NCBI GenBank assembly: GCA_003342815.1
Contig: PTEX01000054.1
Coordinates: forward strand, 3,385,139 to 3,449,138
Reading direction: 5' to 3'
DNA length: 64,000 nt
Source of the DNA: Eudromia elegans
Taxonomy: Eukaryota; Chordata; Aves; Tinamiformes; Tinamidae
Shown: piece after piece, positions 1 to 11,000 of the stretch
Numbering within the stretch: position 1 is the stretch's first letter
Layout: each line of letters opens with the position of its first letter
Notes under the pieces: generated by a model
Told to the model about the DNA's origin: nothing
Seen by the model: the letters and a program-made list of their open reading frames with translations, nothing else
The model's database searches: none
Translations under genes and position numbers: made by a program

Positions 1-81
1 ATTTCCTTAGTTGCAACCTACCTGCGTGTAAAGTTGTGGGTGCTTTATCATAATGAGGAAGCTTTGTGTGTGTGATTTGGG

Positions 82-106
82 TTTTTTTTTTTTTTTTTTT
101 TTTTTT
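82..106. repeat. Poly(T) tract, 25 nt
   Basis: An uninterrupted run of 25 T. It could be the reverse complement of an old poly(A) tail, but no retrocopy can be seen beside it, so it is listed as a simple repeat. The exact length is likely to vary between individuals and to be unreliable in the assembly. Confidence 0.9.
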
Positions 107-284
107 AATTCTGATTCTCACTCAAGCAAGTCCTTTGCTGCTTATTTGGGATGAGATTTTCACTCTTTTGGGTGCTTGGCTTTTTCAAAAGTGGTAGGAT
201 GGCACTGTTTCTACCAGAGGGTAGCAGGTCCACAGAGAACAATCTAGTTCAGATTATAATGGTGATCAAGGAAGATTGAAGAGA

Positions 285-299
285 TTTTTTTTTTTTTTT
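285..299. repeat. Poly(T) tract, 15 nt
   Basis: A run of 15 T following GAAGAGA and followed by GTTTGGG. It is a simple mononucleotide repeat with no associated element. Confidence 0.85.
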
Positions 300-3200
300 G
301 TTTGGGTGTTTTGTAAATTTAGATCTGCTGAGCTTGAGTTTATAAATGTCTTGCTGCATGAGCACATGGAGGGCCTGTGCTGGCACATTCATGTATCCAG
401 TGCAGAATCTGTGTGGAAATTGGGTTCAGAAATCTAAACTGAAACCTCACTTAAAGCTTAAATTCCATGTAGTTGGAAGAGCCCTAGTAATAGGTACAAT
501 AATTGATGTGATGAATTGGCCTAAAGAATGGCAGTAATGCTTAATTTCATAAGAGCTTAAGAGTAGTGCTTTTTAATATATTGCCTATGTATGGTTATTG
601 TATGTGATACCTTACTAGAAATCAGAGCAATGTGTTTGCTGATGTTTGAAGTATGAGAAGAGACTCTGGTTTAAGTTAAAATCCTACTGAATGTTTTTGA
701 ACTGCTAGCTGATGCCTGCTGGGAGGTCTGTAAGAATATTGGAGCTTCGGGACCTTTTAGGTGAGTAGTGATGCCGTATAACATTTCCTGACAGTAGAAC
801 AATGAGCAAGGACTGAGCTGATGTGATTATTGTAGGTCAGACCAAATCCCACTATGACTTTGCATTGTTTTTGTCTGTAAACGTGAATTGAGTTTGTCAC
901 TTGCTGGAAGGAAGGACTTCAACAGACAAGTGAGGTGCTCCTGTCAGTTGCATGCAGTGATCACATTCCATATGAAAACAAGCCTTTAAATGGTGTATGT
1001 GAAGTCACCTTACTGGGGAGAGGGGGGAAATATGCCACTCGTGTCCGAGGACTTGAATGTGCTAGTAATATGAGGCCGGAGAAGTGCTTGATGTAATCCC
1101 TATGTGGTGGGAACTTGTATGTCCAAGAATCACCTACTAAACTACAGAATAGATAGTTTAAATAGAACTAGAATTATATTCATAATTCTTATGTTATACT
1201 AGGAGGCAATAAGACATTTCAGAGCAGATCCAGGGGGAAGAACAACAAGAGAAGAGGCTTTGTCTTGAGGCTGGGAAAGAAGGCAGCAGAAAAGATGCTC
1301 TGCCTTGGTCTCATGCACTGAGGTCATGGATCAGTGGTGTGGATGTTGTGCATGTTCTTGATAAGGAATCACTACTGTGGCTGGTGCAAGGTACATGCTT
1401 TTGGACTGGGAAAAGTTTCAAGGAGGCTCACAAAAAGAATCTTCAATTTTTTGCATCTCAATTGTGAAAATATGAATTACTATAATAGCTTTCTTCATCA
1501 GTGCGGCAAAGCCTAGAGATGTATTTCAGCTAGAATAAGTATTCAAAAAGGTGAATTACTTATTTGATCTTACTCTGGTTTGGATGAAGAAATGGGATCC
1601 TTGCAATATCATGATTTCTTGCCAGGCTTTCCTTTGTAAACAGGCTGCAGACAAGGTGTGAGCTCTTTCTCCCTTTTGTTGCTCCAGTCCAAAATACAAT
1701 TTGTAAATCGGAATTGGAAATAAAAAAAAAGCAAATGGAGAAACAAGAAGGAAAAGATACCGCTCAAGTGTCAGAAACTTTGGGGAAGTGCACTTAGGCT
1801 TGTGAGCATTTGAATGCTTTGCTGCAATTTGTCTGGTAGGTGCAATTTGTGAGAAAGGCAGCTTCTGAACTGCTCCTAGTATGTACTCCAGTTACTTACT
1901 GTTTAAAGTGAGAGAATAAAAGTAACAATACTGCAATACTGCAGCTTTTGGAAAGTCTGTTTTTTAGCAGATCCTCTGTGCTCAGTCCAGCTTTCCACAC
2001 CATCCATAAGATTTCTCTGGAATGAAGACCCTGAGGTGTTACAGAAATGAAACAGGAAGCTGAAGAATGAACTTGTGCAGCAGAACTTGGGAAGATGGCC
2101 TAATCCCAGCAGATGGACTTTTGGAGATTTTTAGTCATCTCAGGCTAAATATGGAATTAATATGCATCTTTCTGAGCCAGAAACACAAAGCAATGAAGGA
2201 AGGTGCTGGAGCAGCAGGACTAGGGGCTGGCAGAGGAGGAATCGTGGCCCTGCATGGAAAGAGTAGGTATCAGCAGTGCACCTAAGAGGCTCTAGTTCCT
2301 ACCAGGCTTGACTCCTGTGTCCTTGTGCCTTCAGGAAAATGGCTGTGTCCCTGCAGCTGTAGTTGCTCACCGGTGGATAAAAGTGCTTGCTGCTTTGGGG
2401 GGATGTTTGGGAGCTAAGGATGCGAGGGGCCCTTGTTGCAGCTGGGCAGGCTGCAGTGCTGCATAAGGAGCGTTACGGTCATCAGCATGGGTCCGATGTG
2501 CAGGACTTGTCTCTTGAAGCTTGGAGTTGTGAGAGGGAGGGGAAAGGTCACTGCTTAACAGTGACTTCTACATGAAATGTTTCCGCAGAACTAATTAAAA
2601 CTTTGAGAAATCATCAGAATTTAAATGAATCAGTGCTGCATAACTAACAGCTTATAGTAAAGGCTTTGAACAAACATCTACACTGCATCAGTAAACATGG
2701 AGATTACTTGTTCGTGTTGGGATGTGTCTCGCTACCATGCTGTGCCTTGATAACAGATTTCCCTGTGTCTGTAGTTTTCCGTACTTTTGAGTTTATTGGT
2801 TTTCATAACCTCTCTTTCAGGATTTTCAATATACGGAGGAACACTCTTTAAAATGATTTACTAAGCCAAATTTGCTGTGCTTCAGCAATAACTAGCAGCT
2901 AACAAACAGTGTCTAAATTAAGGACTGAAGCAAAACCGGGACCAGTTACTGTTCAATCATGGCCATTAACTTTGGTAATCTCCTCTACAGGGGATTATTG
3001 CAACTATAAAATATTTTCCCATGGTTATAGTGGCAGTTATGTAGAAGATTCATGACTTGCAAAACTTTTGGACATAGTTTGCTTCAGGGTTGCTTATGGA
3101 TGGTGTAAAGTCAGTATGAAGTTGATCTGGAGAGGGAATGCTGGAGAAGTTTGAACCTCAGTGACCATGAGATCCCTTCAGAATCTGCTCATGGTGGCCA

Positions 3201-4508
3201 TAATTTGTTGATGTTTTACCTTGACTTCTCTTGATGTAGCTATAGATGTTCTTTTAATAGGTGTAAGAGCCCCCACCTTGGATGAGACATCGTCTGGCTG
3301 GCATAGAAGCACTGGATGAGCCGACCCCCTTATTGGTGGTGTGCCTATCCATGAGGACTGTCATGTTGTTGTAATGCTGACCTGATCTTAATGCACAGTT
3401 GTGTCAACACAGCTGGATGGGAGAGCAGGAGAAGGCTGGTGTTTTAGTGGAAACAAGCAAGCAGAGTGGGGAGAGGAGCAGGGGCTTCTCATGCTGAATC
3501 TGCTACCAAGGGATCCGTGCTGCATGGCTATACTGGGCAAATTAAATGTCAGCCTTTTGTGCCCTTCTTATTCAAAATGCTTTAATTAAAAGCCCCTTTC
3601 CTTTTGGTTCACAGATGGAAAACTGTTACAATGCTACACAAACATCTGACAAAGTTTCCACCTAGTAGATTATTTTTGTAATAGTTGGTGAATATTGGCA
3701 TGTCACGAAAAATCAGTAGTGCGTTTAAGCTAAAACTTAACCGCGTCATTCCAATGACTCTAAATGGCCAGAGCTGTGACTGAGCTTCCTGCACTGATAT
3801 TGCTGGGCAGCCTCTGGGATCAAAGCTCCCCTTTCTGAGCGGCTTCTCCATGAGGATGCAGTCAACAGCACTTGGTTTCCTTTGGACCTTGATGTGCAAA
3901 GAGCCCTGTCCTGGCTCTGCCATCCGTTTTCCGGCTCAAATCCCAGGTGTGTATTTTGTCCTCGTTTAATGGTGCACAGTGCAACGTACCTACAGGTTGT
4001 TCTGCTTACCGGTGCCCTACCACTATTTACCCCATATGTTGCACATCCAATATGTGAAGTACTCTTCCAGCTGTGGCACTTCTGACCTTTAAGTGTGTGA
4101 ATGTGGCTTGTCATGGCTGTCAGTTCCCAGCTTCTCTCCCTTGTGTTACACTGGTGAACTGGAACCCTGATAAGGGAGTTCTGCACAGTGATGACAAGAA
4201 TTGATTTCCAATTTCCTGTAGAATGACTCTATCATTGCTTGTGACTCAGGCAATTTAGCTTATATTACAGTGCTAGCTAGGGGCTATAGATCAACCTGAC
4301 AGTCATCTAGTCACAGAGCATGCTGATTTTGACAAGATATTGAAAGAGATTTTGCGAGTTTCCCTTGTGAAATGGCTTAAAGTGGAGATTTCTGTTATGG
4401 GATTATGTGTAAAGAGATTCTGAATGATGTGGAATAGTGTTGGACTTGGTTTACCTAATTCATCCTTTCTTGATCTTGGCCTTGGAGAGGCTTTGGAAGT
4501 ATGAAGGT

Positions 4509-4561
4509 TGTGGATGCTTCCCATTCCAGTGCTTCCCATGGGAAGTGTGGATGCTTCCCAT
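4509..4561. repeat. 16-bp direct repeat flanking a 14-bp palindrome
   Basis: TGTGGATGCTTCCCAT occurs exactly at 4509-4524 and 4546-4561. Between the copies a shortened third unit (GCTTCCCAT at 4531-4539) runs into its own complement to give the perfect palindrome CTTCCCATGGGAAG at 4532-4545. The arrangement looks like a small local duplication with an inversion, as from template switching during replication. No function is implied. Confidence 0.85.
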
Positions 4562-5303
4562 GCCAGAAGCAAACTACTTCAAGCATGTCCGTGTTCTGCA
4601 GTGTCACCCTTAACTTGGGTGTAAGGAGACAGTGACAATAGGGCTGGGCCTGAAGGCCTGGGAGGGATTTGGGCTTCTCTGACACTCTTGTGAAAAGATG
4701 GGAGTTGATTTCAGCTGTAGAGGTTTAAGCAGCTCAGATACTTTAGGTACTCTGCAGAGCGGGTACAACAAATTTTTGAGGTTGAAATTTCTTTCTTGGT
4801 CTTGGGTGCTTGTGTTTCTTCTCCCTCTGCCTGATCCCTTTGCATGACATCTTCCCAAATGCCTTGAATAAGAGATCCTTATGTCCTCGCTCACGGGCAA
4901 ACCAGGAAAAGTTTTGCTTTTTCTTTAATGTTCCTGTTGTAAAATAAACCTTATTTGGTAGCTTGTGTAGGGTGGGTGGAAGGAGATCACAAAAGCACTC
5001 TGCCTTTAGCAGTTAGGAAGTATCTGTAATTACACGTTCAAGGCAATCACTCAAGGCAAGACAAGGTAATCACACAGTTCAAGGTACCCCTCTGAAAAGG
5101 CTCAGTTAGGAGCAAACAAAAGGCAGGGTATATATATGCATTAATCAGTATTTCACAACGCACTTGTTTCCCTACATAATGCAATGTCACTTCTGTTTTC
5201 CTTTTCCTGCCTTAATTAGTGTTTTCAAAACACTTGAATGTAAAGCTCCCTAGGTGTTAAGTGTTCATGGTAATTACCAGCCAGGTTGTTTCTTACCTTT
5301 TAG

Positions 5304-5478
5304 ACACTACAACAACTTGCTCAGATGTGGGGCCATCTCCATCCTTGGAGAAGATCAAAAGCAGGATGGGGCCCAGTCCTGTGCAGCTTATTCTATCTGA
5401 GCCCACTCTGAGCGGGGGTGCTGGACACTTTCCAGGGGAACTTTCCGACCTCAGTGATTCACTGATATCTGTATCAAT
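5304..5478 (+). mobile_element. Old CR1 LINE 3' tail
   Basis: This is a diverged 3' end of a CR1 retrotransposon in the + orientation. The order of landmarks matches the CR1 tail: CACTACAACAACTTGCTCAGA (cf. the 'cactggaacaggttgcccaga' block), then TCTCCATCCTTGGAGA, then a GGGGGTGCTGGAC segment, then CAGGGGAACTTTCCGACCTCAG and a degraded terminal octamer at GATTCACTGAT. Only the last part of ORF2 and the UTR are present, as usual for 5'-truncated CR1 copies. The many mismatches to the usual avian tail suggest it is clearly older than its neighbour at 5651. The start is approximate. Confidence 0.75.
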
Positions 5479-5650
5479 CTACATTTGTGTCAATCTAATT
5501 TGTATGCAAGTGATGCTGTTGCTTCTTTTTTTATAAAGCAAACAATTCCTGTTTTCCCTGAGCAGGGTATAGATGATAAATTGTAGTAGGGGATTATAAA
5601 ATGTAGCTTATTTGGTTTGTCTGTCATGTCCTGGTGAGCTGCACATGATT
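5479..5650. other. Short unique spacer between two CR1 copies
   Basis: AT-rich sequence of about 170 bases separating two CR1 elements in opposite orientations. I see nothing else in it. Confidence 0.6.
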
Positions 5651-6240
5651 ATCATAGAATCATAGAATGGTTGAGGTTGGAAGGGACCTCTGGAGATCAT
5701 CTAGTCCAACCCCCCTGGTCAGTCAGGGACCCTAGAGCCTATGCTGAGCTCCATGCATTCCAGTAGCTCCCTCACGTAAGCAACAACTCCACCTTGTCTT
5801 CCTGGTCGTCACTTCTGAAAAGCCTAAAGCCCTCCATGGCCACGTCCCAGTCATGAGAGCTGTCCCACCACATCTCAGTAATCGCAGTGATATCATGGCC
5901 CTGTAATCGCACACACATCTCCAGTCCCCCTTGTTTATTCCCCATACTGCATGCATTTACATGAAGGCATTTGAGTTGAACTCCCAATATGCCTCTCATT
6001 CTAGCTAGGGCAGCTGCAGCTCTGCGGGCCTTTAGAAGTTCCCACGTTTTGCCCTTTAGCCTCTTCAGGCTTAGGGTGCCCTTCACAGGCTCTGGAGTTA
6101 GGCTGCTGAGTGGCACGACAGGCCATTGCCTACCTTACCACCTGCTTCCCCAGGTGATGTCCCCCACCCCCTTCAAATCTAGTTTAAAGCCCTCTCAATG
6201 AGCCTGGCTAGCTCATTGCCTGGGACCCTCTTCCCCCTTT
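5651..6240 (-). mobile_element. CR1 LINE with internal deletion (ORF1/endonuclease region joined to 3' end)
   Basis: The element lies on the minus strand. Its 3' end is at 5651, where the + strand begins ATCATAGAATCATAGAATGG, the complement of the avian CR1 terminal octamers. The next bases to about 5715 are the complement of the usual 'ttggactagatgatctccagaggtcccttccaacc' tail. From about 5715 to 6116 the minus strand instead encodes the beginning of the CR1 ORF2 endonuclease: LKCLHVNACSMGNKQGGLE, then ITEMWWDSSHDWDVAMEGF, the conserved N-terminal apurinic endonuclease block. From 6116 to about 6240 is the region just before ORF2. The rest of the endonuclease and all of the reverse transcriptase are missing, so about 2 kb of a full element is absent between about 5710 and 5760. 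No intact protein is encoded. Confidence 0.92.
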
Positions 6241-7683
6241 GAGAAAACTGGATTAATACAGTTCTTACACTGAAGTTGGGTAGCAAGTGTTGACAGAGAC
6301 AGAGCAGGAGCTAGACCTGGGTGTTTAAGAAGTTCTTTCCTTGGTGCTGAGGAATTGCGAGAGATAAGGGCAAGAAATGGGCTGTTTCTTACAGAACAGC
6401 AATCTGGAAGGATAACGTTTAGAAGAAGGGAGTTGACAACAAAAGTAATTCATGTCTAAGTGGCACTTTATAATTGGCAGTGAAGGAAAAAACGCTTTAC
6501 TTAAACTAAGTACTTTGAGGAGTAAATGTATGAGTTGCAGCTGGAGATGTGGTGACTGTATTGGACAGTTGCAGCTGTTAGAGATGCTTTGCAGAGGTCC
6601 TGTCCTGTGCCAGCCACCTCTTTGGTTAATCAGATGTATAACTGCATTGCTGTTGAGTGGCAGCTGGTGACAGTGACTGTGATGACTGTAACCTCTGAAA
6701 TGCCTCATACAGCAGCAAGTGACTAACCTTATCCAGAAGATCAAATGAAGGGATAAGAGGAAGGTGCAAAGAGCTTGAGGCACCAGGGCTGTGGCTGCAG
6801 GGATGACTGTGGAGGCCGTGGGCTGGCAAAGCATGGGGAACATCCAGAATATCCTATGAGGAAGCTTCAGTCCCATCTCCCACTGACCTTTCGATGATCC
6901 AGGTCTTGGAGGGAGTCCATCACCCACGAGTGGCTGCGTTACAGCAAATGCACTTCAAGGTAAAGGCTTTGAGAACACAGGGGTGATGAAGCTGCTCAAA
7001 GCACAGCGGCCAGAGGTTCTTCCTCGGTTGTCCCCAGTGCAGTGAGGAGAGGAAATCCTCCTTCCCCATAGCCAGGAGCAACCTCAGCAGAGACCAGTGG
7101 GCTGCTGCTCAGCAAGTTTTTTTCCCCAGTGACATTCACTTAGTTCCTGACAAAAACATATTCAAAAGATTAGTGGCACAACACTTGGAAGCTGGAATCG
7201 CTCAGGACTGATGATATAATTACTCTCTAAAGGCATTTGTAAAGCAATTACAGGCTATTGTTCTCTGCTGTTGGGCATCTTTACAAAAGGGAACCATCCC
7301 GGCAGCCTGGGTGGATGTGTTTTGCTGGCTGTTATGGAAGAAGATGAATGATTTTTGTGCATATTTATAAAGGGAAAAGGCTGCTTGTACATGGTGACTG
7401 AATTGTTTACGTGCAAAAATCTTTGCACAAACCAGCTTGCTGTTGTGACTTCTGATATGAAGACCAGGGTAACCTTAACTTCTCTGAAAAGCTTTTTGCT
7501 TTAAATGGAGCTTTTTTCCTGTATAATGCGGGAGGCCATCTAACAATTAGGAACAATTATGTTTTTTTAAATACCCTTTTGTGCACCTTTTTCATGTGTT
7601 GCTCAGCTTTCCTTAGCAAGAGATCTAATTGCTACCTGGTGGCAGCAAACACATTTCAGTGTTTGAGTGAAAACTTTTGTTCT
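6241..7683. other. Unique block with one long unexplained open frame
   Basis: No known element is seen. A 200-codon frame runs on the minus strand at 6325-6927. It is rich in His, Ser, Leu and Cys, has no recognisable domain, and is overlapped by shorter frames in other phases, so I treat it as probably chance. The region is moderately GC-rich at 6.5-7.1 kb and turns AT-rich after 7.1 kb. Confidence 0.6.
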
Positions 7684-8024
7684 GAGGCCCAGCTCTCTCA
7701 GCCTTTGCTTATCTGCCCTATAGGGCAGATGTTCCAGGCCCTTGATCATCTTTGTAGCCCTACACTGGACTCTCTCTGGCAGCTGCATGTCCCTCTTGTA
7801 CTGGGGAGCCCAGAACTGCACGCAGTACTCGAGGTGCGGCCTCACTAGGGCTGAGTAGAGGGGCAGAATCACCTCCCTCGACCTGCTGGAGTTGCTCTTC
7901 TTAATGCACCCCAAGATCCCATTGGCCTTCTTGGCCACAAGGGCACACTGCTGCCTTATGGTCAACCTCTTGTCCACCATGACGCCCAGGTCCCTCTCTA
8001 CGGGGTCAATGCTGAGATCCTAGG
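7684..8024 (-). mobile_element. CR1 LINE internal fragment (end of reverse transcriptase region)
   Basis: Read on the minus strand this piece encodes the C-terminal part of CR1 ORF2. Diagnostic runs are [37 protein letters not shown] and [19 protein letters not shown], ending with [11 protein letters not shown] and LRELGL. The frame is open from about 8024 to 7684, about 110 codons. The usual following block (FSLEKRRLRGDLI...) and the 3' UTR octamers are absent, so the piece is truncated at both ends. It is too short and incomplete to be active. Sequence similarity to the family is high enough that the element is of moderate age. Confidence 0.93.
7711..7730. repeat. Perfect 20-bp palindrome inside the CR1 fragment
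   Basis: ATCTGCCCTATAGGGCAGAT is its own exact reverse complement. It sits where related CR1 proteins read GLEHLSYEERLRELGL. Here the frame reads [12 protein letters not shown], so a few extra codons seem to have been gained, and the gained bases complete the palindrome. Confidence 0.9.
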
Positions 8025-11000
8025 TTATACAACTGCTGGAGAAAATAATTGTCCCAGAGATAAGTGTCCCTCATGTTAATCCCTAACTTGGCTTCCTTTG
8101 AGGAGATTTTGTGCTCTGAGCATTTATCCTCTTGAGGATTTTTCTTATCTACAGGTAAAACAAGATATGAGAACTGATTGCATATCTCTCCTTGAGTAAG
8201 GGATCATAAGATTTACTCTAGCTATATCCCATGTAGCTCCCATTTCCAAATCCTATATTAAAATCCTGTACTCAAACCTAGAAAATACTGATAGATGCGG
8301 TTCTACAGAAATACTGCATAGTCTTTCACTGCCTTTTCTCCCTCCTACCCCTGCCAGGTCTGGTTTATGTGGTCTCAGTTTTGTTTCCTATGGGAATCTA
8401 ACTGCTGAATGAGTGTGACTGAAGGTTAGGAACCTGCTGCAGGAGTGGGAAGGAGCTGCTGGGGGGTGTCTGCTGACCTGCTGCAGTCTTTAAGGTGCTG
8501 ATTAGGATATGGAGCACAAGCTTAGAGCAGGGAGGGTGCAAATCTGAATTGAGCCACTTCAGGCACGGCTCAGGGAGGAAAAGGAGTTTTCCATCATTTA
8601 AAATATGACAGGGAATACGTAAAGCTAGAAAAGGGTGAAGAGGAAATAAGTCTTATGAGAGAAATAACGCATGAGGAACCTCCTGTTAAGGCTCATAACA
8701 GCACTTGGTCTGTGTGTGTGTCTGCCCTTCTTCTCTCTCAGATAATTTAATGTCTTTTGGAGAGTTTTGACTGGGTTTGGAGGAAGAGGCTCCAACACGT
8801 GGTGCTCCTGCCTGAAGTGATTGAAGCAGAAGACCTGTCAGCTGAGCCAAACCTGGGGTGCTGTGTGATTCCACACATGGGAGCTCATGCAGGACAGAGC
8901 TTTGAGGTGTCTGAGCAGGGACCTTATTCCAAAGATTCTCAACACAAATTTGCATGGATGGAGTTGCTGAAGACTGCAGAGCTGTGATGACTTTTAAAGA
9001 CACTTGTCTGAGGAGAGGTGTCTTGCCAGGGATCAACACAGCTGTTTATTACAGCAAATGCTGCTTTCTCCCCAGTCTGCAGCCTTTGAGGAAATAGCAG
9101 GCACATGGTATTTGCAAAAAAAAAAAAAAAAAAGGTAATTTCAATGAAATTTTGCACATGTTTTGGTATATGATTGAGTGGCAGTGGATTTGCATAGTTA
9201 AGTGGCTTTTTGGGGCTGATAACATCTAGAACAGGAACGGGAGTAATTTATGTGCCAATTGTTTGACATGCTTGTCTTGATCCTATTTTCTAAAAAATAT
9301 GTATATTAATTGCAATTAAATTAATGTGATCCTGTGGAAATATAATCTTGACAAAGTATGCTTCTTGCTGCCAACAAATGCTATTAGCTCCTGAGTTTTA
9401 TGTGGTGTTAGTAATTTAAATACTGTACCAGTCAAAATAACTGCCAATTGCTGGTACCGAGTATCTTTAATGCAGAAAAGAACCTCCATCTTTACCTTAT
9501 TTTCGGTAGTGTAAAGGAAAATGCTAAAGATATTGTAAAGTTAATTAGGAAATCAGCTGCTACCTAGTTCTGTCATGCGTTGTTTCCTAAAGGGAACACC
9601 CTAGTTTCCTAAAGAAAACGTCCTCTGAACCTAGTTCAGAGAATCCACAGGATTGCTGCTAATTCCTCCAGAGTACAACTGGGGGAAAATTGTGCTTAGG
9701 TGCTTTTTATACACAAATGCAAATAATTTGAAATCTCTTAATGCATCAGTTTGAGTGCTAGTTAAAATGTCACTGGGTCCCATGGCTGGGACGTCGGGAG
9801 AAAGGGCAGTGGAAGGGGAGCAGAGAAGGGTAGGGGAGCACAGGGCAGCTAAGTGCAACCCCTGGCAGGTAATAGGGACCCACATTCAAATCCCTGTTCT
9901 CTTTGATTCCCCGTTGAGAGTTTGGATGTCCAACGTTGCTCCTATCAAACACCTTCACCACCCTGGGCTGGTCGTATAGGGAATGGGCATAAGTAGTGGA
10001 GGTGAGTCACAAGATCAAAAGTGATGCAGGGTATAGAGCAAAGAAAGCAAGCAGAAAAAGGAAAGGGGAGAAGAGTGAACAGTAAAATGAATGCCTAAAT
10101 GTCAATTTAACCATGCTGTAGTTTAAAAAAAAAAATAAAAATTGGCTGGCATTTGTTACATTCCTGTCCTTGTTTTCTGCTGCTTGAACCTTGTATGAGC
10201 AGCTCCATGCACTTGCACCTGCTAAATATTGGAATAACGTTGCTGCTGTTCAAGTCTTTGGCTATGCACAAATTGCCTTTAACATAGCAGCAGTCTTATT
10301 GGAAAGGAGTAGTATTTGGTATTCTTGTGGTGTTCATGGGGACGGTTTCGATGTTGACCGTCAGTGGTCTCTTCTCCTGAGCTCCAGGGCAGTTTTGTTG
10401 GCGGTCATAGCAGTGGGTTGTCAAGTGCAGTGACGTGCTCTGCTCTCCCATGCTCTGCTCTCCATGGCTGTAGCAGAAGCCTGTGCCTGCAGTGCAGGAT
10501 AATTAGGTAATGCATCTTGTTAATGATCATTTTCTGCAACAAAATTTGCTAAGTAGAACTGGCTGCCTACGGAAAAATAAAAACTCCAACCTCCCTATTA
10601 GCTGACGATGGTATAAATGCTTAAAAAAGTCAAATGTTAACATCGGGGGGGTTGTTTAGGTTGCCAACTTTTCAGTTTGTTCTTGAAATAAATAATTATT
10701 AAAAATATTTGCACCAAACTTAGATAAATCTGTAGCAATTAAGCTGCCTTGTTATCAAGACTGCAAAGCAGGGAATGGCTGATGAGCAGCTACCTTGGCA
10801 TGTTGTTTCCCTGAGTCTGAAGGGCCCATCAGGGTTTAAAATGGAACATTTCAGTGAAATGGCTAAGTCATCTGAAATGAGGCTGTTAAAACGGTTGTTG
10901 GTTTTCAGCGGTCCAAGGGAGAATTACCCCGAAGGTGAATGGATGGTAATTGGTCGTCAGAGCGCTGATGATTTTGAATGTCATTTGCTTCGTGCCAGTA

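Larger units (their letters stand above)
1..5303. other. Unique non-coding block, no gene recognised
   Basis: I see no coding exon, RNA gene or recognisable transposon in this stretch. Open frames on both strands are short (at most 146 codons, at 3746-4186 on the minus strand), overlap one another in opposite frames, and have the mixed composition expected of chance. The only clear structures are two T homopolymers near the left end and a small duplication with a palindrome near 4.5 kb. A donor-like TAG|gtgagt occurs at about 751-756, but no convincing polypyrimidine acceptor lies before it, so no exon is called. Confidence 0.7.

Noticed and set aside
7603-7980. 125-codon minus-strand frame as a host protein
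   Set aside because: It is the CR1 reverse-transcriptase-end fragment ([17 protein letters not shown] and related blocks) plus read-through.
8757-9133. Processed retrocopy ending in the A18 tract
   Set aside because: The frame upstream has no similarity I know, there is no AATAAA before the tract, and no target-site repeat was seen.
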